From assembly GCF_902196125.1 (NCBI RefSeq), contig NZ_CABIKG010000003.1, positions 1 to 64,000 on the forward strand: 64,000 bases of DNA, written 5' to 3'. Under the pieces are notes generated by a model that made no database searches, was not told the origin of the DNA, and saw only the letters and a program-made list of their open reading frames with translations. Positions 47,625 to 57,183 of this stretch are shown here, piece after piece. The translations under genes and the position numbers were made by a program. Each line of letters starts with the position of its first letter. The stretch's first letter is position 1. The stretch is from Helicobacter suis (GTDB lineage Bacteria; Campylobacterota; Campylobacteria; Campylobacterales; Helicobacteraceae).

Positions 47625-48562
47625 TCTAATACTTTATGGCAGAGTGGGTGGCAATCTGTATCTGGCTCTGAGGGTTGGGCATGGCGAATGCTATCTACTA
47701 GTTTAATTGCAGAGCGCAGATCGTCTAAAGTTAAACCCTCATTATTAATAATTTGCTGGTAATTTTTAGTGTGCAATTCCTCAAAGCCTGTACTAAAATC
47801 AATTTCCTCTCCCTCTAATACTAAGGTGCGGTGGGCGCGATCTTGTCGTAACCCTAAATTACCCGGACTAACAGAGAGAAACCAAGACACTTTAGCATGC
47901 TCTAAAGTTAATAACCCTCCCATACAATCAGCAGTGTGTACATGCACCACACTATCCACTACAGAGCCAAAAATATGTAATAGCATGTCAAAGAAATGGA
48001 TACCAATATTAGCGGCTAATCCTCCACTGCGATCAATATTGCCTTTCCAAGAATTAAAATACCATTTCCCCCGTAAGATGAGGTAGGTAAGAGAAATATG
48101 ATAAACCTTTGTAGGTTCATTTTGTAAAGTTGCCTGTATATTTTGCTTTAAATCTAACATATTAGGGTGGAGGCGCAATTGCATGATATTAAACACACGG
48201 CGGTTATATTTCTTCTCCAAATTCTTTATTTCGTCTAATTCATTTGGATCAAGTACCAATGGTTTTTCACAAATAGCATTGATCCCATGGCTTAGAGCAA
48301 ATTCAATATGCTCAAAGTGCAAGTAATTAGGGGTACAAATGGATAGGAAATCTAAAAATTTTTCCTGATCTTTGCAGTTTAAAATATACTGGTGCAAATC
48401 CTCTAAAGAGGTGAAAAATTCACAGTCTAAATAATATTGATCCAAAACCCCCACGCTATCATGTACATCTACCGCACAATCTAATACATGCCCGGTTTCA
48501 TAAATAGCTTTAATATGTCTAGGGGCTATAAATCCTCCAACACCAATGATTCCAAATAACAT
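47621..48562 (-). CDS. wbpB: UDP-GlcNAcA 3-dehydrogenase, WbpB-like (Gfo/Idh/MocA)
   Basis: A 313-residue oxidoreductase making the 3-keto sugar used by WbpE. The NAD site is FGIIGVGGFIAPRHIKAI; FLSICTPNYLHFEHIEFAL and AICEKPLVLDP are family blocks, and the sugar-site block is GGLAANIGIHFFDML. In this pathway WbpB and WbpE act together and recycle NAD. Its start overlaps wbpI by 37 nt. Confidence 0.87.
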   Translation of the reverse strand: MLFGIIGVGGFIAPRHIKAIYETGHVLDCAVDVHDSVGVLDQYYLDCEFFTSLEDLHQYILNCKDQEKFLDFLSICTPNYLHFEHIEFALSHGINAICEKPLVLDPNELDEIKNLEKKYNRRVFNIMQLRLHPNMLDLKQNIQATLQNEPTKVYHISLTYLILRGKWYFNSWKGNIDRSGGLAANIGIHFFDMLLHIFGSVVDSVVHVHTADCMGGLLTLEHAKVSWFLSVSPGNLGLRQDRAHRTLVLEGEEIDFSTGFEELHTKNYQQIINNEGLTLDDLRSAIKLVDSIRHAQPSEPDTDCHPLCHKVLD

Positions 48563-49680
48563 ACATGCTCCTTGATAGCTTGTAAAATAAGTGAAGCGCT
48601 ATTGCCCTCCCCGAAGGAATGCATACTAGCAAAACTAAGTTTAGGTTGTTCTTTAAGGCTTTGCATGGCTATCTGTACAATGCGCGCTTTCTCATGCCCA
48701 ACTAATATCCCCGCTCCCTCCTCTATTAATGCTGGATACTCACTTTCCTCGCGTAAAATTAAAACCGGTGTTTTACAAAAATACGCCTCTTTTTGTAACC
48801 CCCCACTATCTGTTAATACAAGGCGCGCATATTTAAGCATATAAAGGGTTTCTAAGTAGCGTAGGGGTGGCAAAATATGGGTGTGTTTTAAAAAGAGATG
48901 GTATTTTTTTAAGGCTATAGCAGTTCTAGGGTGCAGAGCTAAAAATACCGGTATTTGCTGGGCTAATTCTTCTAAGGCGCTAATAATGGCGTGTAAACAA
49001 TGTGGGTTATCAATATTGCTCGCTCTATGTAAAGTTGCAAAGAGAAAGTTTTTAGCGCTAAATCCTTGTGGAGGGCGGGCATGGTTTTGATAAAACAACA
49101 CATTATCTAACATCACATCACCGCTAAAATAAACTTTTTGGTGTGGCTTTGGTTTAAAAGTGTGGTAGGCCTGTTTAGTGGGGCAAAAAAGCAGAGTACT
49201 TAATTTATCTGTACTAATACGGTTATATTCCTCTGGCATGTTAAAGTTATAACTTCTTAAACCCGCTTCAATGTGTATTAGCGCAATATTTAAAAAATGC
49301 GCGATCAAACTCCCCGCTAAAGTAGAATTAGTATCCCCATAAACTAAAATCAAATCTGGGCGCTCTTGGGTACAAATTGTTTTGAGTTTAGCAAACATAA
49401 ATCCTACATGCTCTAAACGGCTCAGATGATTAGGCGCTTTTGGTAGGGTATGTGTAGGGCTATCTAAATGTAATTCTTTAAAAAAATCTGTGCTCATATT
49501 AGCTTGGCTATGCTGGTTAGTGTGGATATAAAACTCTTGGAGTTGGTAGGTGGTATTTGTGCTATGAATAAACGGGTTTTGTTTAAGCGCAGCGCTTAAA
49601 GCCCTAGCTTTGATAAACTGCGGGCGCGCCCCTAAAATGGTGTAGAGTTTTACAGGCCTAATACTGGTAGACAATTTCAA
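48526..49680 (-). CDS. wbpI: UDP-sugar 2-epimerase, WbpI-like
   Basis: A 384-residue non-hydrolysing 2-epimerase converting the diacetamido-glucuronic to the mannuronic form. Blocks are YTILGARPQFIKARALSAAL, LILVYGDTNSTLAGSLIA, HIEAGLRSYNFNMPEEYNR and TDSGGLQKEAYF. Relatives begin MK-LTI-GARPQF; here the corresponding codon is GTA, and the nearest starts are TTG 49680 and TTG 49674, inside a 34-bp stretch copied from the frpB 3' end. The native start seems to have been replaced, so expression may be altered. Confidence 0.83.
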   Translation of the reverse strand: MKLSTSIRPVKLYTILGARPQFIKARALSAALKQNPFIHSTNTTYQLQEFYIHTNQHSQANMSTDFFKELHLDSPTHTLPKAPNHLSRLEHVGFMFAKLKTICTQERPDLILVYGDTNSTLAGSLIAHFLNIALIHIEAGLRSYNFNMPEEYNRISTDKLSTLLFCPTKQAYHTFKPKPHQKVYFSGDVMLDNVLFYQNHARPPQGFSAKNFLFATLHRASNIDNPHCLHAIISALEELAQQIPVFLALHPRTAIALKKYHLFLKHTHILPPLRYLETLYMLKYARLVLTDSGGLQKEAYFCKTPVLILREESEYPALIEEGAGILVGHEKARIVQIAMQSLKEQPKLSFASMHSFGEGNSASLILQAIKEHVCYLESLVLEDL

Positions 49681-49692
49681 AACGCGCGTTAA
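49659..49692. repeat. 34-bp copy of frpB 3' end at wbpI start
   Basis: These bases are identical to 51142-51175, the last codons of the FrpB-type receptor (NARFEIVYQY and stop). Here they form the first codons of wbpI. The two direct copies enclose the octamer-repeat glycosyltransferase. Confidence 0.9.
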
Positions 49693-49815
49693 TCCTCATA
49701 CAAAGTCCAGTTGATATACTTTGTGTTACTTAATTAGAAATATTATTAAATATAGCTTAATAAAACTAAACGGCATGTAAAGATATTGCTATAAATGGCA
49801 ACTAAAAACATGAGT

Positions 49816-49851
49816 TAGGTAATAGTCGGTCTTTTTACCGGCTATTACCTA
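49816..49851. repeat. Strong stem-loop in wbpI/glycosyltransferase intergenic region
   Basis: TAGGTAATAGTCGGT and its complement (one G-T wobble) form a 15-bp stem around the loop CTTTTT. No T-run follows directly, so it is not a textbook terminator, but it could insulate the divergent wbp operon and glycosyltransferase. Confidence 0.5.
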
Positions 49852-49933
49852 AAACCGCCAAGCAACCCCTAAATATTACTACTCAGAGAATTTTATAGTA
49901 GAATAAGCCCTTTATTGTGAAAAAGGTGAATTA

Positions 49934-51101
49934 ATGAGAAAAATCAAGGTAGCTTTGCTTGTGGGTGAGTATTTTGGCGCATGTGGTACGGGCTATGGGG
50001 GCTATGGTTTCTTAGCCAGGCGTTTAGTGGCCAAATATCTACCAAGTATCCAAGTATCCAAGTATCCAAGTAGATGTTCTTTTTAGGATTAATAGAAAAT
50101 ATTGGGGATTGTTTGCACACAAGACAATTATTGATGGTACTCGCGTTTTTGAGATACCCTTAAACGATTATTGTGCCAAAAGATGGCTCTCTAAACAAAA
50201 CTACGATTTGTATCTAAGCATAGAGGCGGCTTTTCCGTTTCCTTTCCTGCATGATTTAAAAACCCCCATTCTCTTTTGGATTCAAGACCCTAGACCTCTT
50301 GGTGATTGGGAGGAAATCGAGGGGGTAAGCTTGATGAGTGAACCGAATTATTTTGATGAGGGGCTCAATAACCTTATCCATGCTCTCTATAAACAAAAGC
50401 GTATCCAATTTATCAGCCAGGCTTTCTGTTTGAATAGCAAGGCTAAGGAACTTTATAAACTCGATGAGGAAGTGGAGATCACCTATGTACCCAATCCCAT
50501 TGAAATTGAAGAAACTTTTGATCCTGCTACCCATCCCAAAAAAGATCACATCATTTTTCTAGGGCGAATTGATGTAATCAAACGGGGGTGGCTGTTTTGT
50601 GAAATCGCTAAGCAATGCCCCGAGTATGAATTTTTTATGCTAGGGCAGTCTAATGAACCACCAGGACAAACTATGAAAATCTTAAAAGATAGAGGCTATT
50701 TTAATGTCGCTAATTTGCATTTTGTAGGGCATGCAGATGGGGACATCAAAGCCACACACTTAAAAGATGCTAAAATCCTTATTAACACTTCTATCCACGA
50801 AGCCCTACCCATTTCCTTTTTAGAAGCACTCTCTTATGGCGTTTTACTGGTGAGCAATCAAAATCCTGATGGACTGAGTGAAAAATTTGGTTCCTTTGTA
50901 GGACCTGTACTAGGAGATGGCTTTGAGAGTGTTCCTAAGTTTGTAAGCGCTCTGCGCTCTTTAATGCAAGAGGAAGAAGTGCGCAAAAAACTTTCAATTG
51001 CGGCCTTTAATTACATTAAAGAGGTCCATAGCCTCCCAAGGTGGCTAGCAACCATGCAAAAAATTATAGAAAATATTCTAAAAAATCAGAGAATACATTG
51101 A
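49934..51101 (+). CDS. Phase-variable GT4 glycosyltransferase (currently OFF)
   Basis: ATG 49934 opens MRKIKVALLVGEYFGACGTG and runs to AKYLPSIQV, then into an octamer repeat (50042-50072) and a stop at 50084. In another frame the protein continues, QVDVLFRINRKYWGLF, to 51101 with GT4 features: HIIFLGRIDVIKRGW, FMLGQSNEPPG, INTSIHEALPISFLEALSYG. With two fewer repeat units, or one more, the frames join and a protein of about 385 residues results. Product probably adds sugar to LPS; donor unknown. The gene lies between the two 34-bp frpB-derived repeats, so it may have been inserted there. Confidence 0.78.
50042..50072 (+). repeat. Octanucleotide tandem repeat (CCAAGTAT, 3.9 copies)
   Basis: Three full CCAAGTAT units and a partial fourth. 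An 8-base unit shifts the frame with each gain or loss, so one state in three is ON. The present count puts the two halves of the glycosyltransferase out of frame. Confidence 0.85.
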
Positions 51102-51140
51102 ATACAAACTGCAAACACAAATCTTACGCGTTCAAATAGC

Positions 51141-53723
51141 TTAATACTGGTAGACAATTTCAAAACGCGCGTTAAAGCCCGGTTCTGGTAAAGCCATGCG
51201 AATCTGGCCATTTCTAGCAAGCATATCACCGTGCGGCGCATCCGCACTAGCTTGCCAGACAGAGGTTTGGCTGACATACTGCTTATTTAAAATATTATTA
51301 AAGACGGCGGATAAACGCAAACCATTAAAGCGCTTATAAGGCGGTGTCCAGTTAACATAGATATTATGCACACCATACCCGGGTTTATGAATAGGGATTA
51401 ATCCATAGCCCGGATAATAAATACTGTAGCCGTTATAATACATATTCGTAACAAAGCGGCTTAGCCAAGTGAGGCTTAAACCGGCATGTTTAAACACATA
51501 GTCAGCTTTCAGAATAAAAACATTGCCATAGGTGGCGGCTAAAGCATAGGTATCGGCTAATAAATAGTACTTGCCCTTAACATTAGCCGTAGGCCAAGAT
51601 CTAGCGATGGAAAAAGTGCCTGTAAAGCCTTTGTATTTTACATTCCCACTTACTTCATACCCAAAAATAGCAATGGTTTGGGCCAGATTGCCGGTAAGAT
51701 TTTTAGCTATAGCATTGCCCCCACCATTTTTAGAAACATCTTGCCCATAGGAATTAACAAAGTTATTAATCACTTGATAAAAGCTAGCGCCACGCACATT
51801 AAAATAAGGGCTATTATAATCCAGATTAAATTCTACATTCTGCCCGATAGCTGGTTTGAGATTTTTTTCATAGATCACGCTTGGATCGCGCATTAATACC
51901 CCATCACCGGGGAGTGCGCCCTTAGTAACATAGGCATAAGAGAGTTTTAAACCCAAGTTTTCAATGGGATTATATAAAATGGTAGCACTCGGGCTAAAGC
52001 CAGAGGTAAAATGATTATCCCCATCTTTATCTTTTAATAAATAAATATCATAGCGCGTACCCGCCCCTACAATGAGATTTTTTAAGAAATTGTAGTTAGC
52101 CTGCACATACCCCCCGATGATATTGCCCACCCCATAGGAATTTTGGGGCAAATCACGATAGGCCGGATTAGCCACGCTCATGTTTTGGTTATACGCATCA
52201 TCAGGGTCCATGTAGTAGTGGCGATAGGGTAGTCCTGGACCGGTTGGATCATTAGGGTTAATATTGCCCGGATACAAACCATTTTTTTGAGCCAAACCGG
52301 AGAAGGCGGTGAGGTTTTGATAAATCGCGCCGTATTCAAAGACATTTTCATAATCAGGGCTAATGGGGTGTTGGACTTTAACATTGATCCCAGAGTTAAT
52401 AAGGAAAATATCGCGTTGCAAAGTCCCTTCCGCATCAGCATTGCCTAAAGTCCAGTCATTAGGTTGTGGATTATTAGCATTAGGAGGAGTTAAGTCATAG
52501 GCTTTATATTTTGGCACCATTTGTTGCCCATTTGCACTAACACTAATATCATAACCCCCACCGGGTGCGGGGGTGATCGTTCCTTTTTCACAACTACTAG
52601 GATTAAGCGCGCACCATTGACTCACCTCTTGGACATAATAAGGGTTAGTGGGCTCATTTGAAGTAACTGCAAAAGGGTTATTTACCGGTTTATAATTACC
52701 ATTGCGCACATTTAGAAAAGTTGTTGCGGTGATACGGGGTTTATTAAAATCACTTCCGCCTTCATGGTTATATTTAAAAGAAAGGTTGTGATTGACATTA
52801 ATCAAATAAGCCAGCTCTTTACCAAAATCAATTAAAAAGGGGGCTGGCTGGGTACCCGGTTCATTAGCCTTACTCCAAGCACTGGTGGCATTAGGGCGCA
52901 ATAAACGGGTAGAATCATAGCGCGTCATGTTATAACTCACAGCCAAACTATCCTTTTCATTAAAATAGCCATTGATTTTAAATAAGATATTATTTTGCTG
53001 GCTAGGGCTACCAATCACTTTATCGCTTGCAGCGGGATCATTAATATCATAGGTGGGGTGGAAGAGATTTTTCATGGCATTATTGCCATCGCGGTAGTAA
53101 TAGATATTTTGATTTGTGTAATAACCTAAAATATCCCATTTGTTAGCACGGTAAGCCGCAACGGTAGTAACGCGGTAGCCAAAGTTAGTATAAAAACTCA
53201 CCGCAGCACTGCTCCCATAATTTTGCCCCTTGCGCAAAAAATCATTAGCCCCGATGGTTTCCATCGCCATTTTTCCGGCAATAGCTCCCGGTCCAGCTGA
53301 GGCACTAGCCGCGCCTTTGATCACATCAATTTGTTTAAGCATTCCCGGATCAATAATAGTATTGCTATCATGGTGAAACATATTCCCATTTTGTGCCGCT
53401 CCATCAATGGTAACGCGCAATAAACGACTCTCCATGCCCCTAACATAGATTTTTTGTGCCATTAACCCTCCCCCAGAAACATTAATATCAGCCCTTGTTC
53501 TAAATAAATCATTGATCTGATTACTTTGTCGTTGTTGTAATTCTTTACGGCCAATTTTCATTTCATTATTATACTCAAAGGTGCGCTTGCCAAGAGTGGT
53601 TACCTTACCTAGCGTCCGTGATTCCTCAGCCAAAAGCACCCCAGCCCCCACCACCCCAAAAGCACAAATGGTGCGCCCCCATTTCTGTTTAATAGATAAC
53701 ATTTTATGTTTTTTTGAATGCAT
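51141..53723 (-). CDS. frpB: FrpB-type TonB-dependent outer membrane receptor
   Basis: An 860-residue receptor related to Helicobacter FrpB proteins, which import heme, iron or nickel. A signal peptide (about 1-31, ending VLLAEE) is followed by a plug domain with KIYVRGMESRLLRVTIDGAA, GMLKQIDVIKGAASASAGPG and AIAGKMAMET, then a long beta barrel ending FNARFEIVYQY. It is divergent from an outer membrane protein; the shared region has paired operator-like sites. The last 34 bases are duplicated at 49659. Confidence 0.88.
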   Translation of the reverse strand: MHSKKHKMLSIKQKWGRTICAFGVVGAGVLLAEESRTLGKVTTLGKRTFEYNNEMKIGRKELQQRQSNQINDLFRTRADINVSGGGLMAQKIYVRGMESRLLRVTIDGAAQNGNMFHHDSNTIIDPGMLKQIDVIKGAASASAGPGAIAGKMAMETIGANDFLRKGQNYGSSAAVSFYTNFGYRVTTVAAYRANKWDILGYYTNQNIYYYRDGNNAMKNLFHPTYDINDPAASDKVIGSPSQQNNILFKINGYFNEKDSLAVSYNMTRYDSTRLLRPNATSAWSKANEPGTQPAPFLIDFGKELAYLINVNHNLSFKYNHEGGSDFNKPRITATTFLNVRNGNYKPVNNPFAVTSNEPTNPYYVQEVSQWCALNPSSCEKGTITPAPGGGYDISVSANGQQMVPKYKAYDLTPPNANNPQPNDWTLGNADAEGTLQRDIFLINSGINVKVQHPISPDYENVFEYGAIYQNLTAFSGLAQKNGLYPGNINPNDPTGPGLPYRHYYMDPDDAYNQNMSVANPAYRDLPQNSYGVGNIIGGYVQANYNFLKNLIVGAGTRYDIYLLKDKDGDNHFTSGFSPSATILYNPIENLGLKLSYAYVTKGALPGDGVLMRDPSVIYEKNLKPAIGQNVEFNLDYNSPYFNVRGASFYQVINNFVNSYGQDVSKNGGGNAIAKNLTGNLAQTIAIFGYEVSGNVKYKGFTGTFSIARSWPTANVKGKYYLLADTYALAATYGNVFILKADYVFKHAGLSLTWLSRFVTNMYYNGYSIYYPGYGLIPIHKPGYGVHNIYVNWTPPYKRFNGLRLSAVFNNILNKQYVSQTSVWQASADAPHGDMLARNGQIRMALPEPGFNARFEIVYQY
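51142..51175. repeat. 34-bp direct repeat, frpB copy
   Basis: The source copy of the repeat at 49659-49692; it encodes the conserved C-terminal beta strand of the receptor, which indicates that this is the original and the wbpI copy is derived. Confidence 0.9.
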
Positions 53724-53810
53724 GCTAAATCCTACAAAATGAGCTATGTAGTAATAATTTTATAAATTTAAAGCTTATATTTTATTAAAAATTTATCAAA
53801 ATTAATATAA

Positions 53811-53908
53811 TATACCCGATATTTATCTCTGATTAATATTAAATGGGTTATAAAATTGTTTAAAAGTTTTTTAGAATGAGTGATTATTTATTATCAAAAT
53901 CGGGTATA
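53811..53908. promoter_or_regulatory. Divergent promoter region with mirrored TATACCCGAT sites
   Basis: TATACCCGAT at 53811-53820 and its exact reverse complement ATCGGGTATA at 53899-53908 lie in very A/T-rich DNA between frpB and the outer membrane protein gene. They stand 88 and 30 bases from the two start codons, in mirror orientation. Each may be one operator or core promoter for its own gene. The inner flank TATTATC...AATAATA around the second site looks somewhat like a NikR or Fur box but the spacing is off. Confidence 0.45.
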
Positions 53909-53937
53909 AATAATATTCAAGGAAAGTAGGGTTGTTG

Positions 53938-54924
53938 ATGTTTCATAGTAAAAATTTAACTTTTAAGAGGGGTTGTAAACTAATCGGGTTCTTTTTGGGT
54001 GTTTGTCCCCTTAGTTTGCCGGCAGAAAATAGCGCGGTCTTTATTGGAGTGGGTTTAGAAGTGGGGCGGGCTAATAAAGAAGTTGTAGGGGAAAAAAATG
54101 GGCAATTATTCCAGGTCCCACAGGGTAGCGTTGTACTAAGTGCATCTAATCCAGATGCTAGCCAAGTTGGGGGGGATCAATGCGTACCGGGAAATTGTAA
54201 AGCGCTGTGGTCTAATAAGACTATGCTAAGTAGCAATGCTAATAATCCCGGGCGCAACCAACCCATGTTTGGGCTTAATGTTTTAGCGGGCTATAAACAA
54301 TTTTTTGGCAAAAAGAAATGGTTTGGGTTGCGCTATTATGGTTTTTTTGACTATGGGCACAGTAATTTTTCTAATGCCACAGCTTCTAACCGCGTGAGTG
54401 TGTTCTATCTTAATGATGATAAAGTAGATATGTACACTTACGGGGCGGGAATAGACATGCTCTTTAATATTATTAATAAAGATAAATTTGTTTTTGGTCT
54501 TTTTATAGGATCACAATTTGCGGGCAATTCTTGGACAAGCAATAAGGTAAACTATTTTAATCAAGGCTATGTCATTGGCACTGTACCCGGGCAATGTGCT
54601 TATATCCCTGATAGTGATAATCCTTGTAATGGCTCTACCCCCACTACAGATATTGGCACGAGCGGAGAGATTAACCCCGCTTCTTTAAAAACCACAGGCC
54701 CCCTAAAACATAGCATTAATAATACGCATTTTCAATTTTTGGTTAATGTAGGTTTGCGTACCAATATCATCAAACACCACGGGGTAGAATTTGGGATAAA
54801 AATCCCCACTTTACCCAGTCTATACTATAAAGGAAGCGCTTGGAAGAACAATAACCTTTACACGCTACAAGAAACCTTTAGACGGCAATACTCTATGTAC
54901 TTGCGCTATATTTATAGCTTTTAG
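53938..54924 (+). CDS. Hop/Hor-type outer membrane protein
   Basis: A 328-residue outer membrane protein of the large Helicobacter family. A signal peptide is followed by ENSAVFIGVGLEVGRANKE, then FGLNVLAGYKQFFGKKKWFG and LRYYGFFDYGHSNF, typical family blocks, and a C-terminal barrel with IKHHGVEFGIKIPTLP ending LRYIYSF. It is the same family as the interrupted protein at 31 kb and shows what that one should look like. ATG 53938 has AAGGAAAG upstream and is preferred over the TTG at 53932. Confidence 0.85.
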   Translation: MFHSKNLTFKRGCKLIGFFLGVCPLSLPAENSAVFIGVGLEVGRANKEVVGEKNGQLFQVPQGSVVLSASNPDASQVGGDQCVPGNCKALWSNKTMLSSNANNPGRNQPMFGLNVLAGYKQFFGKKKWFGLRYYGFFDYGHSNFSNATASNRVSVFYLNDDKVDMYTYGAGIDMLFNIINKDKFVFGLFIGSQFAGNSWTSNKVNYFNQGYVIGTVPGQCAYIPDSDNPCNGSTPTTDIGTSGEINPASLKTTGPLKHSINNTHFQFLVNVGLRTNIIKHHGVEFGIKIPTLPSLYYKGSAWKNNNLYTLQETFRRQYSMYLRYIYSF

Positions 54925-55125
54925 TTAGACAAATACACAGTAAAAAGCACACCAGCGAGTGCAAAACTATAGCGGTTTTGGATAAAAATCTTGGATTTTT
55001 GCGATGCTTTCTTAAAAAGTTAGCTCTCTAAACTCTTTAAGGGGTTTTCCCATATTCTTTAAAATGTAAACCACACAAAGTACAGTAGTCAAAAATATTT
55101 TTAGCAGATAGGCGCTTTAAACTTA

Positions 55126-55134
55126 TGCTAAAAT
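55126..55134 (+). promoter_or_regulatory. Extended -10 promoter of hsdM
   Basis: TGCTAAAAT lies 44 bases before ATG 55178. The preceding 200 bases (54925-55125) hold no gene. Confidence 0.45.
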
Positions 55135-55177
55135 GCGCGAGATTTTGATATTTTTATTTTTTCACAAGGGGGAGAAC

Positions 55178-57044
55178 ATGGACGCAGCGCAATTTCAGCC
55201 CATTGTCAATTTTATTTGGGACATCGCTAACTTACTCAGAGATCACTACAAAAGGGGTAAGTATAGAGATGTGATTTTGCCAATGACAGTTATTAGGCGT
55301 TTAGATGCAATCTTAGAACCTACAAAAGAAAAGGTACTAGCAAAACAAGAAGAATGTAAAGAGCAAAAGCTCTCAGAAGAACTTAGCGAGTCGCTTTTAT
55401 GTGCAGCAAGTGGTTTTAGATTTTATAACCATTCTCAATTCACCTTAAAAACACTTTTAGACGATCCGGGAAATCTCAAGGTTAATTTTATAAATTACTT
55501 AAATAGCTTTAGCGCCACTATAAAAGACATCCTAAAGAAGTTTAATTTTGAAACGGAGTTAAACACCCTTGAGCAAGCAGGGATTTTATTTAAGCTTGTG
55601 GATAAATTTTGTAGCAATAAGGTTAATTTTTCTATAAAGTCTACTTCAGATAAACCCGGTTTGAGTAATTTAGGGATGGGTTATGTGTTTGAGGAGTTGA
55701 TCCGCAGGTTTAATGAAGAGAATAATGAGGAAGCAGGGGAGCACTTCACCCCTAGGGATATTATTTCTTTAATGGCTACCCTCATTTTTAAACCAGTATC
55801 TGAACAAATTTTAAAAGGCGCTTATTTAATTTATGATAATGCTTGTGGGAGTGGCGGGATGCTCACCGAGTCTAAGGCCTTTATTAAGAATTTGCAACCA
55901 GCAGCTGAGATTTATTTATACGGACAAGAGATCAACCCCGAAACTTATGCAATTTGTAAGGCAGATATGCTAATTAAGGGGGAAAACCCAGAGAACATCA
56001 AATTTGGCTCAACTTTGAGTGATGATCAATTTAAAGATTTAAAATTTGATTTTATGTTGACAAATCCACCCTTTGGTAAGAGTTATGGGAATGAGCAAGA
56101 AAAATGTAAAAATGATTCGCGCTTTGCAGTGGGGCTTACAGGGGTTGGTGATGGGCAAATGATGTTTTTACTCAATATGATTAGTAAGATGAAAGATACC
56201 CCTTTAGGCTCGCGTATTGCTTCTATACACAATGGGAGCGCGCTATTTAACAGCAATAGCGGGCAGGTGAAAATTAGAAGCCATATTATCACAAAGGACT
56301 ATTTAGAGGCTATCATTGCCCTACCTACTGATTTATTTTATAACACACAAATCCCTACTTTTATTTGGATTTTAAACAACCGCAAGCAAGCACATAAAAA
56401 AGCAAAAAGTCCAACTCATTGATGCAACTAGCTATTTTGAACCTATGGCAAAAAGCTTAGGGGAAAAGAGTAAGCGCCTTAGCCAAGAACACATCAATGC
56501 TATTTTTGAGCTTTTTTCTAAACAGATAAAAAGCCCGCAAGCGGTGGTGCTAGATTGTGAGGACTTGGGGTATACTAAATTTAATGTAATCTCTTTAAAA
56601 TCAAGTCAGGAAGTTAAAGATGATTCTAAACTCATTAATAAAGAGGCTATTTTAAAAAGATTAGAGCAATTAGAAGCTAACCCGCCAAAGCTAGAGCCCA
56701 TTTTTAAAGACAAAGAAACATTTTTAAATGCCCTTAATATCCCCATTCCTAAAAAAACAAACCCTAAGGGAAAAATCTCTAAGGATTTGAAAATTCTTTT
56801 AAATGAATCAAGAGAGAAAATCCCGCTTAAAGAGGATAAAGACACTTATTTTTTAGAGCTTTTAGAGCAAATCAGGCCACAGATAGGCTTTATTGAGGGC
56901 AAAAGCATTGAAGTAGGGTATGAAATCTTGTTTAACCAACACTTTTATCGCCCCACAGAAACTAAAAGCGCGGGTACTATCCAACAAGAAATTAGAGAGC
57001 TAGAGGGGGAAATCCAAGAACTTTTAGATGAGATTTTGGCATGA
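55178..57044 (+). pseudogene. hsdM: Type I DNA methyltransferase HsdM, one-base frameshift
   Basis: The N-terminal domain (MDAAQFQPIVNFIWDIANLL), EEAGEHFTPRDIISLM, SAM motif NACGSGGML and catalytic LTNPPFGKSYG are intact. The frame then ends at 56422 just after A-rich codons (CATAAAAAAGCAAAAAG, around 56393-56409). Dropping one A restores KVQLIDATSYFEPMAKSLG and a frame to 57044, about 621 residues in all. So the gene carries one base too many, in or near an A6/A5 pair; this may be decay, phase variation or an assembly error. Without HsdM the type I complex has neither methylation nor restriction. Confidence 0.82.
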
Positions 57045-57180
57045 AGGGGTTTAAAAAGATTACAGGGTTAGGACAAGTCCCGGTGCATTCTAAAAAATTG
57101 GTGGATTTATTTAAAGTTAGAAATAGCTACACCCCCTCTACAAAGAGTCGCGCCCTTTGGTGTGGCTTAAAGAGGGGTTT
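57041..57180 (+). pseudogene. HsdS 5' fragment (alternative first target domain)
   Basis: ATG 57041 overlaps the hsdM stop (ATGA) and opens FKKITGLGQVPVHSKKLVDL, then FKVRNSYTPSTKSRALW, which looks like the start of a specificity-subunit target domain, but stops at about 57184. The intact hsdS begins right after. It is probably a remnant of a former target domain left by recombination. Confidence 0.55.
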
Positions 57181-57183
57181 AAA

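Noticed and set aside
49816-49851. Long stem-loop called as an intrinsic terminator
   Set aside because: Neither side has a T-run directly after the stem, so it is listed only as an inverted repeat.
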